From Mucilaginibacter sp. (GTDB lineage Bacteria; Bacteroidota; Bacteroidia; Sphingobacteriales; Sphingobacteriaceae): a stretch of 64,000 nucleotides of DNA. The stretch covers positions 112,434-176,433 of the forward strand of contig NZ_JANYGH010000072.1 in the NCBI RefSeq assembly GCF_025362475.1, given 5' to 3'. The notes under the pieces are model-generated. The model did not search any database and had not been told where the DNA came from. It saw only the letters and a list, made by a program, of their open reading frames with translations. Of this stretch, positions 10,520-20,313 are shown piece after piece. Each line of letters begins with the position of its first letter. Position 1 is the first letter of the stretch. The position numbers and the translations under genes were made by a program.

Positions 10520-13500
10520 TTAAAACTCAGCATTAAGCCCCAAAATGATGGTACGGGGTATCGGGTAACGGCCATTATCAATATTCTGTAGAATAGGACT
10601 TTGGTTTAATGAACCAATTTCTGGATCAAGACCAGTGTATTTGGTAAATACATACAGATTTTGGCCGCTCACGTATACTTTTAAGTGATTAAGCTTTGCG
10701 TAATGTGCTAACCTGGCCGGTAAGTTATAACCCAATCTTACGTTTTGAATCCTAAGGAATGAAGCACTCTCCAAAAAGCGATCAGACATTACGAGGTTAT
10801 TATTAGCTATACCCGCACGTGGTGCCGGAATGTTTGAGTTTGGATTGGCCGGAGTCCAGAAGTTGGCCGACGCTGCTGTTTGATTTTGGTAAAGACTTGA
10901 TAAGCCTTCAGTTTGATAACGTAAAGCATTTAAAATTTTGCCTCCGTATGATCCGTTCAGGAATATTGATAAATCAAAATCTTTGTAGTTAAAGGTATTG
11001 GTAATGCTATAAGTAAAAGTTGGATTTGGATTACCCAGAGCTGTTTGATCGGTGCCATCAACCTTGCCATCGTGGTTTGTATCCTGGTATTGAATATCAC
11101 CCAACCAAATGGAGTTAGCAACCGTACGATCATTTGTAACGGTAGCAGGTGAAGTACCACCTGTAACATTTTGAGGATGTGTAGCCAGGTAAGATAACTG
11201 CTCGGGAGTTTTTATAACGCCCTGAACCTTATAACCGTAAAACTCGCCTATTGGACCGCCAACTACCGTGTTTGTAACAGGCAAGCTGATGTAGCTGGTA
11301 TTTTCGTTACCAATAAGTGATGGATATCCATTTAATGAAACTACTTTATTGGTGTATTTTGAGAAAATTAAAGTAGTAGTCCATTTAAAATCCTGCCCTT
11401 GTATGTTATGGCTGTTGATGCTGAACTCAAAACCTTTATTCTCTATCTCACCTGCATTTTTATATGGCGGTTGCAATACAGCAGCACCAGAGTACTCAGC
11501 AGTACCACCCACCAAAAATGCCGGCAATGGTTGTTGGAAAAGGAAGTTTTTTGATGTTTTTTGATACACATCAAATGAGCCGTCTATGCGGTTATTAAAT
11601 AAGCTAAAATCAATACCAGCATTTTTTTGGATGGCCGTTTCCCAGGTAAGGTTAGGGTTGGCAATGTTACCAACAATAAAACCTGTACCAAATCCTGTGC
11701 TAACAGGTGTAATTGCCGAACCATAACGGTAACCAGGAATATTGGAGTTGCCTGTAGTACCATAACCTACACGGATTTTAATATTATCGGCAAATTGTTT
11801 AATACCTGCCATAAATTTTTCATCAGATAGTCTCCAGGAAACAGCAACACCAGGAAAATACCCTGTTTGATGCCCCGGTGCAAAATTTGATGAACGGTCG
11901 CTACGGATAGATGCGGTAACACTGTATTTGTTATCAAAAGTATAGATACCACGGGCAAGCCATGATTCCATTACAGTGCTGCCCTTATTTTCGCCTATGA
12001 GATCTGACGATTGGGTACCTAAACCCAATGTTTGCAGCGTATTACCGGCAGTAAAGCCAGAAATACCGGCCGAAACACCATTATAGGTTGATTCCCATAC
12101 TTCATGACCTGCCAATACTGTAATATCATGCTTATGGTCAAAGTTATGGTTGTAAGTTAAAAACTCTTTCCAGTTGTAATAAGTATCATCCGTATTGTAC
12201 TCATTTAACCGCGCAGTAGCATTTGTAAATGCAGCACCAGATCCTGTTGAACCGTATGAATATGTAGGTTGAAAAGTTTTGGCTTTAGTAAAGTTGAAAT
12301 TTCCATTCAATTCAGAATGCAAAGTAAGCCCTGGAAAAAAACGCAGATCGCCGTAAATACTGCCTTGAATATTATTCCTCAACAGTGTATTTGTAAGACT
12401 TAAAGCTTGCTGAACCGGGTTAACCTGCCCCTGAACCAAGCCACCAGAAGTAACTGCCGGGCCGGCAAAACTGCCATCAGCATTATATACCGGGCTATCG
12501 GGTGCACTTAGCAATGCATAATAAACAATACCTGTATTTTCGCCCAAACCCACATTTTGGTTACTACGGCTTGCATTAAAGGTTGTGCCTAGTTTAAACC
12601 AATCTTTTACCTGGGAGTTAACAGTTGTGTGGAAAGAGTAACGATTAAAATCGCTGCCAATGATAGTACCTTCCTGTTTAAAGTAACCCCCTGATATGTA
12701 ATAATCTAATCCATCCTTTGCTCCTGATACTGATAAGTTATGGGTTTGCATAGGTGCATTTTTAAAAATAGCTTTTTGCCAGTTTGTACCGGGGCCCAAA
12801 TTGTCGGCGTTGGCAAATTCCCCGCGCCTTGTGGTACCAAAAGCATCGGCAAGTACATTTTCAAGGTTAGCAAATTGCTTCAGGTTCATCATTTCAATAA
12901 ACTTACCTTGTTTTTGAATCCCATATGATCCGTCGTAATTGATCTTGGCGCTACCGGCTTTACCTTTTTTGGTAGTGATGATAATTACCCCATTTGCACC
13001 ACGGCTACCATAAATAGCGGTTGCTGATGCATCCTTTAACACATCAATAGATTCGATGTCATTGGGGTTGATCAGAGAAAGTGGACTAACACCTGTTTCT
13101 TCCTGACCGCCACCCGTACGGGTTAGTTGAACCGATTGGCCGCTTGTCCCCGAATTTCCGGCATCACCCTGTACAGGAACACCATCAATAACGTATAATG
13201 GCTCACTTGATCCAAACGATGTAATCCCCCTGATGTGAACCGAAGTTGCACTACCCGGACCACCAGAGTTTTGCGTAATGGTTACCCCTGCTGCTTTTCC
13301 CTGCAACATCTGATCAACACTTGGTTGAGGGATGTTAGCAATATCCTTAGCGGTAATAGAAGAAATAGCTCCGTTAACATCTCCCCTTTTTTGGGTACCG
13401 TAACCGATTACTACTACCTCTGATAAGGATTTTGAAGATGATACCAGTTTAATATTCAGCGTTTTTTTGTTCCCTATGGCAACTTCCTGTTTTTCCATCC

Positions 13501-13738
13501 CTATAAATGAAAAAACGAGTATTTTACCGTTCGCCGGCACCTGGATGGTAAATTTTCCGTCAATATCAGTAATGGCATTGGCCTGGGAACCTTTTACAGT
13601 AACTGTTACCCCCGGCAGTGTAACATCTTTTTCGTCGGTTACTGTACCTTTGATCACTGTTCCCTGGGTTTGCGCCGATACCCTGGCGCACACTATCAAG
13701 GAAATGAACAGCAATGCTATTCGTAGAATTTTTCGCAT
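10520..13738 (-). CDS. SusC/RagA-family TonB-linked outer membrane protein
   Basis: GTVTDEKDVTLPGVTVTVKG; SLSEVVVIGYGTQKRGDVNGAISSI; EPLYVIDGVPV; DASATAIYGSRGANGVIIITTKKGK. Confidence 0.97.
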   Translation of the reverse strand: MRKILRIALLFISLIVCARVSAQTQGTVIKGTVTDEKDVTLPGVTVTVKGSQANAITDIDGKFTIQVPANGKILVFSFIGMEKQEVAIGNKKTLNIKLVSSSKSLSEVVVIGYGTQKRGDVNGAISSITAKDIANIPQPSVDQMLQGKAAGVTITQNSGGPGSATSVHIRGITSFGSSEPLYVIDGVPVQGDAGNSGTSGQSVQLTRTGGGQEETGVSPLSLINPNDIESIDVLKDASATAIYGSRGANGVIIITTKKGKAGSAKINYDGSYGIQKQGKFIEMMNLKQFANLENVLADAFGTTRRGEFANADNLGPGTNWQKAIFKNAPMQTHNLSVSGAKDGLDYYISGGYFKQEGTIIGSDFNRYSFHTTVNSQVKDWFKLGTTFNASRSNQNVGLGENTGIVYYALLSAPDSPVYNADGSFAGPAVTSGGLVQGQVNPVQQALSLTNTLLRNNIQGSIYGDLRFFPGLTLHSELNGNFNFTKAKTFQPTYSYGSTGSGAAFTNATARLNEYNTDDTYYNWKEFLTYNHNFDHKHDITVLAGHEVWESTYNGVSAGISGFTAGNTLQTLGLGTQSSDLIGENKGSTVMESWLARGIYTFDNKYSVTASIRSDRSSNFAPGHQTGYFPGVAVSWRLSDEKFMAGIKQFADNIKIRVGYGTTGNSNIPGYRYGSAITPVSTGFGTGFIVGNIANPNLTWETAIQKNAGIDFSLFNNRIDGSFDVYQKTSKNFLFQQPLPAFLVGGTAEYSGAAVLQPPYKNAGEIENKGFEFSINSHNIQGQDFKWTTTLIFSKYTNKVVSLNGYPSLIGNENTSYISLPVTNTVVGGPIGEFYGYKVQGVIKTPEQLSYLATHPQNVTGGTSPATVTNDRTVANSIWLGDIQYQDTNHDGKVDGTDQTALGNPNPTFTYSITNTFNYKDFDLSIFLNGSYGGKILNALRYQTEGLSSLYQNQTAASANFWTPANPNSNIPAPRAGIANNNLVMSDRFLESASFLRIQNVRLGYNLPARLAHYAKLNHLKVYVSGQNLYVFTKYTGLDPEIGSLNQSPILQNIDNGRYPIPRTIILGLNAEF

Positions 13739-14303
13739 AATAATTGGTTAGTTGATAATTGATTTATTGTTAATTTTTGGTTTTGCTAATTGGTACAACA
13801 CGTTCTTTTAAGCCAGCAACAGATTATAGGTTAAGGTAAATGCCGACCGAAAAAAATCTATCGACATCCACAGTTAAGCCACCAAAAATTTGGGGAAACC
13901 GCCTTTACTAAAATTTAAAACTGATTCTTCAGGTTTAATATTCAACTGATGTGCTAAATGCAATTATTGAATATTCGTTTTGTTGAGGGTAAAATTATAT
14001 GGTAAACAAAGTATGGTTGTGGATAAATAGGGGCACAAATGTCAACCACACCCATGTAGTTGACTATCAATTACTTAATTAAATATAGCCTTAAATAAAT
14101 CAACAAGCAGCTTCTAAAAGGTTACAAATGTGCACCTATACCAATAGGATATTACTTTTTGAAGTGAGATAATAGTATCAACTACAGGCATGAATTTAAC
14201 CACTAATATTAATCGTCGGAAAAAGAGGATTTCCCGCCAATGCCAGTAATGCGCTGTAGTTATGAACTGCCGGGAAATATACGCGGAAGCACGACGTGTT
14301 CGT

Positions 14304-14420
14304 AAAAACCTTTTTGTCATCCTGAACGGAGTGAAGGATCTGCTATTCGCCATCCTTCTTCGCCCTGTACAGTCTGCGAATAGATCCTTCGTTCCTCAGG
14401 ATGACAAACCTTTTAAAACG
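14304..14420. repeat. Long imperfect inverted-repeat element (REP/MITE-like 'GTCATCCTGA' palindrome)
   Basis: Left arm tttgtcatcctgaacggagtgaaggatctgctattcgc; right arm gcgaatagatccttcgttcctcaggatgacaaa; arms are near-reverse-complements. Confidence 0.75.
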
Positions 14421-14477
14421 TCAACTCAACTTAAGCGCTTAATCAATTGGGAATTTTCTTATTGTAGAAGCGATAAC

Positions 14478-17400
14478 TTAAGACTCTACTTCTTCCATCC
14501 CTTCAATGTATTTGGATGGAATGGTATTGTACTCGGCCTTAAACATCTTCACAAAGTATTTTTGGCTTTTAAAACCTACTTTATGGCAAATTTGCGAGAT
14601 TGTTAAATGGCCTGTCTCTAAAAGCTGGGCCGCCCGTTTTAAACGCATGGAACGTACTAATTCATTAGGCGTTTTACCGGTCATGGCTAATATTTTCTTA
14701 TATAAAGTGTACCGGCTTACAAAAACATCGTTGCTAAGCTCCTCTACAGAAAAGTTGGGGTTTGAGATATTGTTGTCAATGAGGATAAGTACTTTTTTAA
14801 TAAACAGCTCATCCGGCGAATCTACATGCATTTCGGTAGGGTTTACCTCCACCTGCTTGGTATAGGTTTTGCGCATGCTTTCCTGCTGGCTCAATATATT
14901 CCTGATCTTTGACTGCAATATCTCAAAGTTAAAAGGCTTGGTAAGATAATCCGTTGCACCGGTTTCCAATCCCTTTAGTTGCTGATCCTCGCCAGTTAAT
15001 GCAGTTAGTAAAATCACAGGAATATGCGAAGTACGCTTATCATTCTTGATTTTTAAACAAAGATCGATACCGTTCATTTCGGGCATACTAATATCGCTCA
15101 CAATCAAATTGGGGTGTTGGGCCAAGGCCCTTTGCCATCCCTTTTTACCATTTTCTGCTTCGATAACATTAAAAGTAGATTTTAAATTATCTTTAATATA
15201 AAATCTAAAATCCTCATTATCCTCAACCAATAATATGGTTGCCTTTTTGCCATCCCGGTTCTCTTTATGAATATCATTCTTTTGCAGGGTGTTTTCTGCT
15301 AAAAAATCATTGGTATGATCAACCGTTAAAAGTGTATCTGTAAAAACACTAATATCTAACTGAACTACCGGTAACAATACCGTAAAACAACTTCCCTGGT
15401 TCAACTCGCTCTCTACAAAAATTTCGCCCTCATGAAGCTTTACAAACTCCTTGGTTATTGATAAACCTATCCCACTCCCCTGGTTAAGCATAGATCCCGG
15501 CAAATCATTCTGAAAAAACGGATCAAAGATCTTTTCCAGCTTATCGGCCGCGATGCCTATTCCGGTATCCACAACCCTTATTTCCAATAAACTCCCTATT
15601 TCCTCTCCCTTATCTATCAGGTTAATTAAAACACTTACCTGCCCACCCGCATGCGTAAACTTATAAGCATTTGAGAGCAGGTTGAACATGATCCTTTCTA
15701 TCTTATCATGATCAAAACTGGTAAAGTACGTTTCTATTTCCGTATCAAATACAAAGCAGATATTCTTTTGCTCAGCTACATCATTAAAGGCAAACGAAAG
15801 GTCTTTTATAAAACCAATAATATCACCATTCATTTTATGCAGCTTTAATTCCTGGTATTCCATCTTCCTGAAATCAAGCAGCTGATTAACCAGGTTGAGC
15901 AAACGTTTGGCATTCCGGTTCACCAACATAAGCTGGCGCTGTACATCGGGCTCATTAATTTGTTTAAGGATCTTATCAACCGGCGCCATAATGAGCGATA
16001 AAGGAGTACGGAACTCATGGCTAACGTTGGTGAAGAATTTGATCTTCATCAAATCCAACTCATGCATTCGCTGGGCTTCTTCGCGCTCTTTCTCAATAGA
16101 AAATTGCGCACGTAGTTTTTGAATGCCGCGCCGTCTTAAATATAATATTGAACCGACTGTAAGGCCAATATAGATGATGTAGGCCCAGGTAGTTTTCCAA
16201 AATGGTGGTGATATATTGATGTTTAAAGTTAGTTCGTTATTATTCCAGCTATCATTGTCACCTGCCCTTACTTTAAAGGTATAATCACCGGGGTCAAGGT
16301 TGGTATAGGTGGCTTTTCTTATTTTATTATCAGCATTGATCCACTCCTTATCAAAGCCCTGCATTTTATACTGGTATTTTACCTTATCAGGGTTAAAATA
16401 ATTGAGTGCAGCAAACTCTATGGCAAATACGTTATCGTCATAGTTGAGTTTAAGATCTTTTAAAATTGTTATTGATTTTGGCAATAAAACCTTGCCATTA
16501 ACTTTTTCACCAACATTTAAACTCTTATTAAATACCTGAAAATCGGTAAATATCAATCCGGGTTGCTTTTTATTGGTGAGGATATTTGAAGGTTTAAACA
16601 GGTTAAAACCATTTCCTCCACCAAACAGCAATTCCCCTTCGCGGGTTTTAAATGATGAATTTTCGGTAAACTCCCGTCCCTGCAATCCCTCTGTTTCATT
16701 GTAGTTTACAAAATGAAACTTTAGCTTGCCCGCCGAACGATCAATAAAAATGCTGGATAAACCATTGGGCGTGCTAACCCAAATGTTGTTTCTGTTATAC
16801 TGCTGCATATCTATCACCATATTGTCGGGTAAACCATCAACCTTGGTAACATTAGTGAACTTGCCGGTTTTGTAATCAAATATGCTTATACCCTCGCGGG
16901 TACTTATCCAAATGAGGCCGTCTGTATCTTCGAAAATATTATTTGTATTGTTATTGATAAGGCTATTGGGGTCTTTTTCGTCATGCACATAATGTATAAA
17001 CTGGTTAGTTTTTTTCATCAGCACATCAACACCGTAAGAAGTAACCACCCATAAGTTTTGAAACCTATCTATCAAAAGTTTACTTACATAATTGGAGTGA
17101 ATTGCATTTTCGCGCTGATTATAAACATAATGAGTAAAACGCTGTGTTTTGCGATTCAATACATTAAAGCCGGCCGAAAGCGTGCCAACAAGCAGGTTAT
17201 GAGCGGCATCTTCTGTTATAGCGCAAATCCTATCTTCCGAAATACTGCCAGGCTCAGCATCGTTATGTTTGTAGTGTTTAAATATGTTGCCATCCAAATA
17301 ATCCAAACCGCCAAAATAAGTCCCTATCCATAACTTTTGATCATGATCTATATACAAACACACAATTACGTTATTGGTAAGGCTGTTGGAGTTACTTGCA

Positions 17401-18644
17401 CTGTGCAAATAGGTTTTAAAAGTTCCGTTCCTCCTGTCGAAATAAATCAGGCCGCCCCCATTTGTACCTATCCAGATATTGCCTGTTTTATCTTCGGCAA
17501 AGCAATTAATATCGCTAAAACTTAAACTGCGGGGATCAGTAAACGGATCGGCCATGTGATGCGTATACAATGGAAACTTGATAATACTTTCATGGTAATA
17601 CCCCACCCCTTTTTTGTATGTACCAACCCATATAATGCCTGTATTATCCTTGTACATCAGGGTAATACTGTTTTGGCCTATAGCTTTTTGGTTATCCTCA
17701 CGATTTAGGAGATATTGAATTTTAAAATCCTGTTTATTTAAAATGTTTATGCCGCCATGGTCTGTTGCTATCCAGATCCTTTGCTTATCATCCTGTATCA
17801 CGCTTGATACTACATCTGTGTTCAGATGCAACTGATCGTTCCCTTTATCTATATGCTTAAAGATGTGTTTATTAATATTTATATAGTATACCCCTGCCGA
17901 ATACGTAGGTACAAACGCCCATATATCATCCTGCTTATCAATAAATATTTTATAGGATGAGTTTAGTCCAACCGGCGTCTCATGAAATATCCGCGACCGG
18001 TAATTTACGCGGTTCGTTTTAGGATCCATCCTTTCAAGTGTGCCGCTACCGTAAGTTAGCCATAGATTTCCTTTGGAGTCCTGTGCAAGATCAGAAACCG
18101 CATCAGAATTTATAGATGTGGTATCGTTGACGGCATGCGTTAGATGGATGGTTTTATTGATTTTAGGGTCGTATTTGTAAATGCCCTTATTAAGATTAAG
18201 AAACCAGAAGTTACCAGAACGATCTTTTTTTATAGATACCACATGGTAATCGGTAATGCCGATAGACCGCAGGTAGGTGTTAACATCGTGATTGAATTTT
18301 TCGGTAACTGGATCATAAATATTAAAACCGTTTCGGGTTTCTACCCAAAGCTTATTTTGCGGGCCGGCTGTAATACTTAAAATGTAATCATCATTAATGG
18401 TTGTAGTATCGTTTGCAGCGTGTTTAAATATTTTAAATTTATAACCATCGTACCTGTTTAAACCCGAGACGGTGCCAAACCACATAAATCCCTTATCATC
18501 TTTCAATATAGCAGTAACATAGCTGTGTGATAAGCCGCTGTTTAAATCAAGATGCGAAAATTGGAACTGAGTATTTTGCGCATGTAATAAGCCAGCCGTA
18601 ATCAACTGCATCAAAAAGATCAACAACCGGGCCTTAGGCTTCAT
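14478..18644 (-). CDS. Hybrid two-component system sensor/regulator (beta-propeller, Y_Y_Y, HisKA, HATPase, REC, AraC HTH)
   Basis: 1388 aa; repeated two-component propeller motifs (DDKGFMWFGTVSGLNRYDG); KIKFFTNVSHEFRTPLSLI; GSGIGLSITKEFVKLH; LLVEDNEDFR...VSDISMPEMNG; C-terminal AraC HTH. Confidence 0.96.
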   Translation of the reverse strand: MKPKARLLIFLMQLITAGLLHAQNTQFQFSHLDLNSGLSHSYVTAILKDDKGFMWFGTVSGLNRYDGYKFKIFKHAANDTTTINDDYILSITAGPQNKLWVETRNGFNIYDPVTEKFNHDVNTYLRSIGITDYHVVSIKKDRSGNFWFLNLNKGIYKYDPKINKTIHLTHAVNDTTSINSDAVSDLAQDSKGNLWLTYGSGTLERMDPKTNRVNYRSRIFHETPVGLNSSYKIFIDKQDDIWAFVPTYSAGVYYININKHIFKHIDKGNDQLHLNTDVVSSVIQDDKQRIWIATDHGGINILNKQDFKIQYLLNREDNQKAIGQNSITLMYKDNTGIIWVGTYKKGVGYYHESIIKFPLYTHHMADPFTDPRSLSFSDINCFAEDKTGNIWIGTNGGGLIYFDRRNGTFKTYLHSASNSNSLTNNVIVCLYIDHDQKLWIGTYFGGLDYLDGNIFKHYKHNDAEPGSISEDRICAITEDAAHNLLVGTLSAGFNVLNRKTQRFTHYVYNQRENAIHSNYVSKLLIDRFQNLWVVTSYGVDVLMKKTNQFIHYVHDEKDPNSLINNNTNNIFEDTDGLIWISTREGISIFDYKTGKFTNVTKVDGLPDNMVIDMQQYNRNNIWVSTPNGLSSIFIDRSAGKLKFHFVNYNETEGLQGREFTENSSFKTREGELLFGGGNGFNLFKPSNILTNKKQPGLIFTDFQVFNKSLNVGEKVNGKVLLPKSITILKDLKLNYDDNVFAIEFAALNYFNPDKVKYQYKMQGFDKEWINADNKIRKATYTNLDPGDYTFKVRAGDNDSWNNNELTLNINISPPFWKTTWAYIIYIGLTVGSILYLRRRGIQKLRAQFSIEKEREEAQRMHELDLMKIKFFTNVSHEFRTPLSLIMAPVDKILKQINEPDVQRQLMLVNRNAKRLLNLVNQLLDFRKMEYQELKLHKMNGDIIGFIKDLSFAFNDVAEQKNICFVFDTEIETYFTSFDHDKIERIMFNLLSNAYKFTHAGGQVSVLINLIDKGEEIGSLLEIRVVDTGIGIAADKLEKIFDPFFQNDLPGSMLNQGSGIGLSITKEFVKLHEGEIFVESELNQGSCFTVLLPVVQLDISVFTDTLLTVDHTNDFLAENTLQKNDIHKENRDGKKATILLVEDNEDFRFYIKDNLKSTFNVIEAENGKKGWQRALAQHPNLIVSDISMPEMNGIDLCLKIKNDKRTSHIPVILLTALTGEDQQLKGLETGATDYLTKPFNFEILQSKIRNILSQQESMRKTYTKQVEVNPTEMHVDSPDELFIKKVLILIDNNISNPNFSVEELSNDVFVSRYTLYKKILAMTGKTPNELVRSMRLKRAAQLLETGHLTISQICHKVGFKSQKYFVKMFKAEYNTIPSKYIEGMEEVES

Positions 18645-18825
18645 GTAACGTTAGGAGAAGTTTGTGTTATTAGGTATAATAACCTTAAAGATAGAATTAA
18701 AACGAGGTAATAGTAAAAAAATTATTGTTCATTATATTAGTGAATTATGGGAATAACAATACCTGTCAAGCTAAAAAAGGGACTTATGATAATTGTTTTG
18801 TTTATAATCAGATGCTAACCGGTGA

Positions 18826-20265
18826 TCAGATTGGCCTACTATCCGTTGGCTGTTTAGTTCTGCTTATCAGGTAATAAACAGGAATCCCGGTAAGGGTAAT
18901 AATTAAACCGGGCCATGTATAAGTGGGCTTATATTTGATAAGCAACAAACAAAAGGCCAGCCCCATGATGATATAAATTACAGGTAAAACAGGATAACCA
19001 AAGGCTTTGTAAGGTCGTTCGGCATCGGGCATTTTTTTGCGCAAAATAAATATGCCGATAATGGTTAAAACGTAAAAAACTACCACCACAAATGATATCA
19101 TATCCAGCAGATCGCCATATTTACCGCTAAGGCTCCACAAACAGGCAAAAATGCACTGCAGCCATAAGCCAAAGCCCGGCACCGAGTTTTTATTGAGTAT
19201 ACCAACTTGTTTAAAAAACAATTTATCCTTGGCCATGGAGTAGTACACGCGGGCACCAGACATGATGAGTCCATTATTACAACCAAAAGTGGATACCATG
19301 ATAAGCAGGGCTATAATAATTGTACCCGAACTGCCGAATATCTGTTGTGATGCCGTTACACCTACCCTATCCTTATCTGCTGTGGCAATATCATGTAATG
19401 ACAGCACACCTGTGTACATGATATTGGTTAAAATATAAATAACCGTAACTATTAATGTACCTAAAGCTAAACTTAAACCAATATTCCTTTTCGGATTTTT
19501 AATCTCGCCGGCAATAAAAGTAACGTTGTTCCATGAATCGCTGCTGAATATGGAACCAACCATGGCCGAGGCTATGGCACCTAATGCGGCAAGGGTAGTA
19601 TAAGATGCAATTGATCCATCGGCCTTTAAGCTGTGCATGCTCCAGGCATTCTGCCAGTTACTATTCCATACCGACGCTTTTACGGCGAATAAGCCAAAGA
19701 CAATTAAACCCAGCAAACTTAGCAGCTTGGCCATTGTAAATATGGTTTGAACCATTTTACCACTATTTACCCCGCGGGTATTAATATAAGTTAGCAGTAC
19801 AATAACCAGGATAGAAAGCAACTGGGCAGGCGATATGGTGATAAAGCCGAGATCAATGGCTACCAGTGTTTCGCTAAGCTGCGGTATTAAATACGCTGTA
19901 AACTTTGCAAAGGCAACACCTACGGCTGCTATGGTTGCCGTTTGAATAACCGTAAAAAAACTCCAGCCATATAAAAAACCTACCAGCGGATTATATGCTT
20001 CTTTGAGGTAAACATATTGCCCGCCGGCTTTTGGGAACATAGCACTTAATTCGCCATAGCTAAGTGCGGCTGTAAGAGTCATAAAACCGGTTATGAGCCA
20101 AACAAACAGTAGCCAGCCCGCGCTGCCTACATTACGGGTAATATCGGCGCTTACAATAAAAATGCCCGAACCGATCATGCTACCAGCTACCAGCATGGTT
20201 GCATCAATTAATCTTAACGATGGTTTAAATGTGGTAGATGATTTAACTAATGTATTAGTATCCAT
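18826..20265 (-). CDS. APC-family amino acid permease
   Basis: 479 aa polytopic membrane protein: LIDATMLVAGSMIGSGIFIVSADI; ALSYGELSAMFPKAGGQYVYLKEAY. Confidence 0.93.
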   Translation of the reverse strand: MDTNTLVKSSTTFKPSLRLIDATMLVAGSMIGSGIFIVSADITRNVGSAGWLLFVWLITGFMTLTAALSYGELSAMFPKAGGQYVYLKEAYNPLVGFLYGWSFFTVIQTATIAAVGVAFAKFTAYLIPQLSETLVAIDLGFITISPAQLLSILVIVLLTYINTRGVNSGKMVQTIFTMAKLLSLLGLIVFGLFAVKASVWNSNWQNAWSMHSLKADGSIASYTTLAALGAIASAMVGSIFSSDSWNNVTFIAGEIKNPKRNIGLSLALGTLIVTVIYILTNIMYTGVLSLHDIATADKDRVGVTASQQIFGSSGTIIIALLIMVSTFGCNNGLIMSGARVYYSMAKDKLFFKQVGILNKNSVPGFGLWLQCIFACLWSLSGKYGDLLDMISFVVVVFYVLTIIGIFILRKKMPDAERPYKAFGYPVLPVIYIIMGLAFCLLLIKYKPTYTWPGLIITLTGIPVYYLISRTKQPTDSRPI

Positions 20266-20313
20266 GCAAAACTTTGATCTGTGTTAAAAAATTAGGGGAG
20301 TAAATATTGATGC

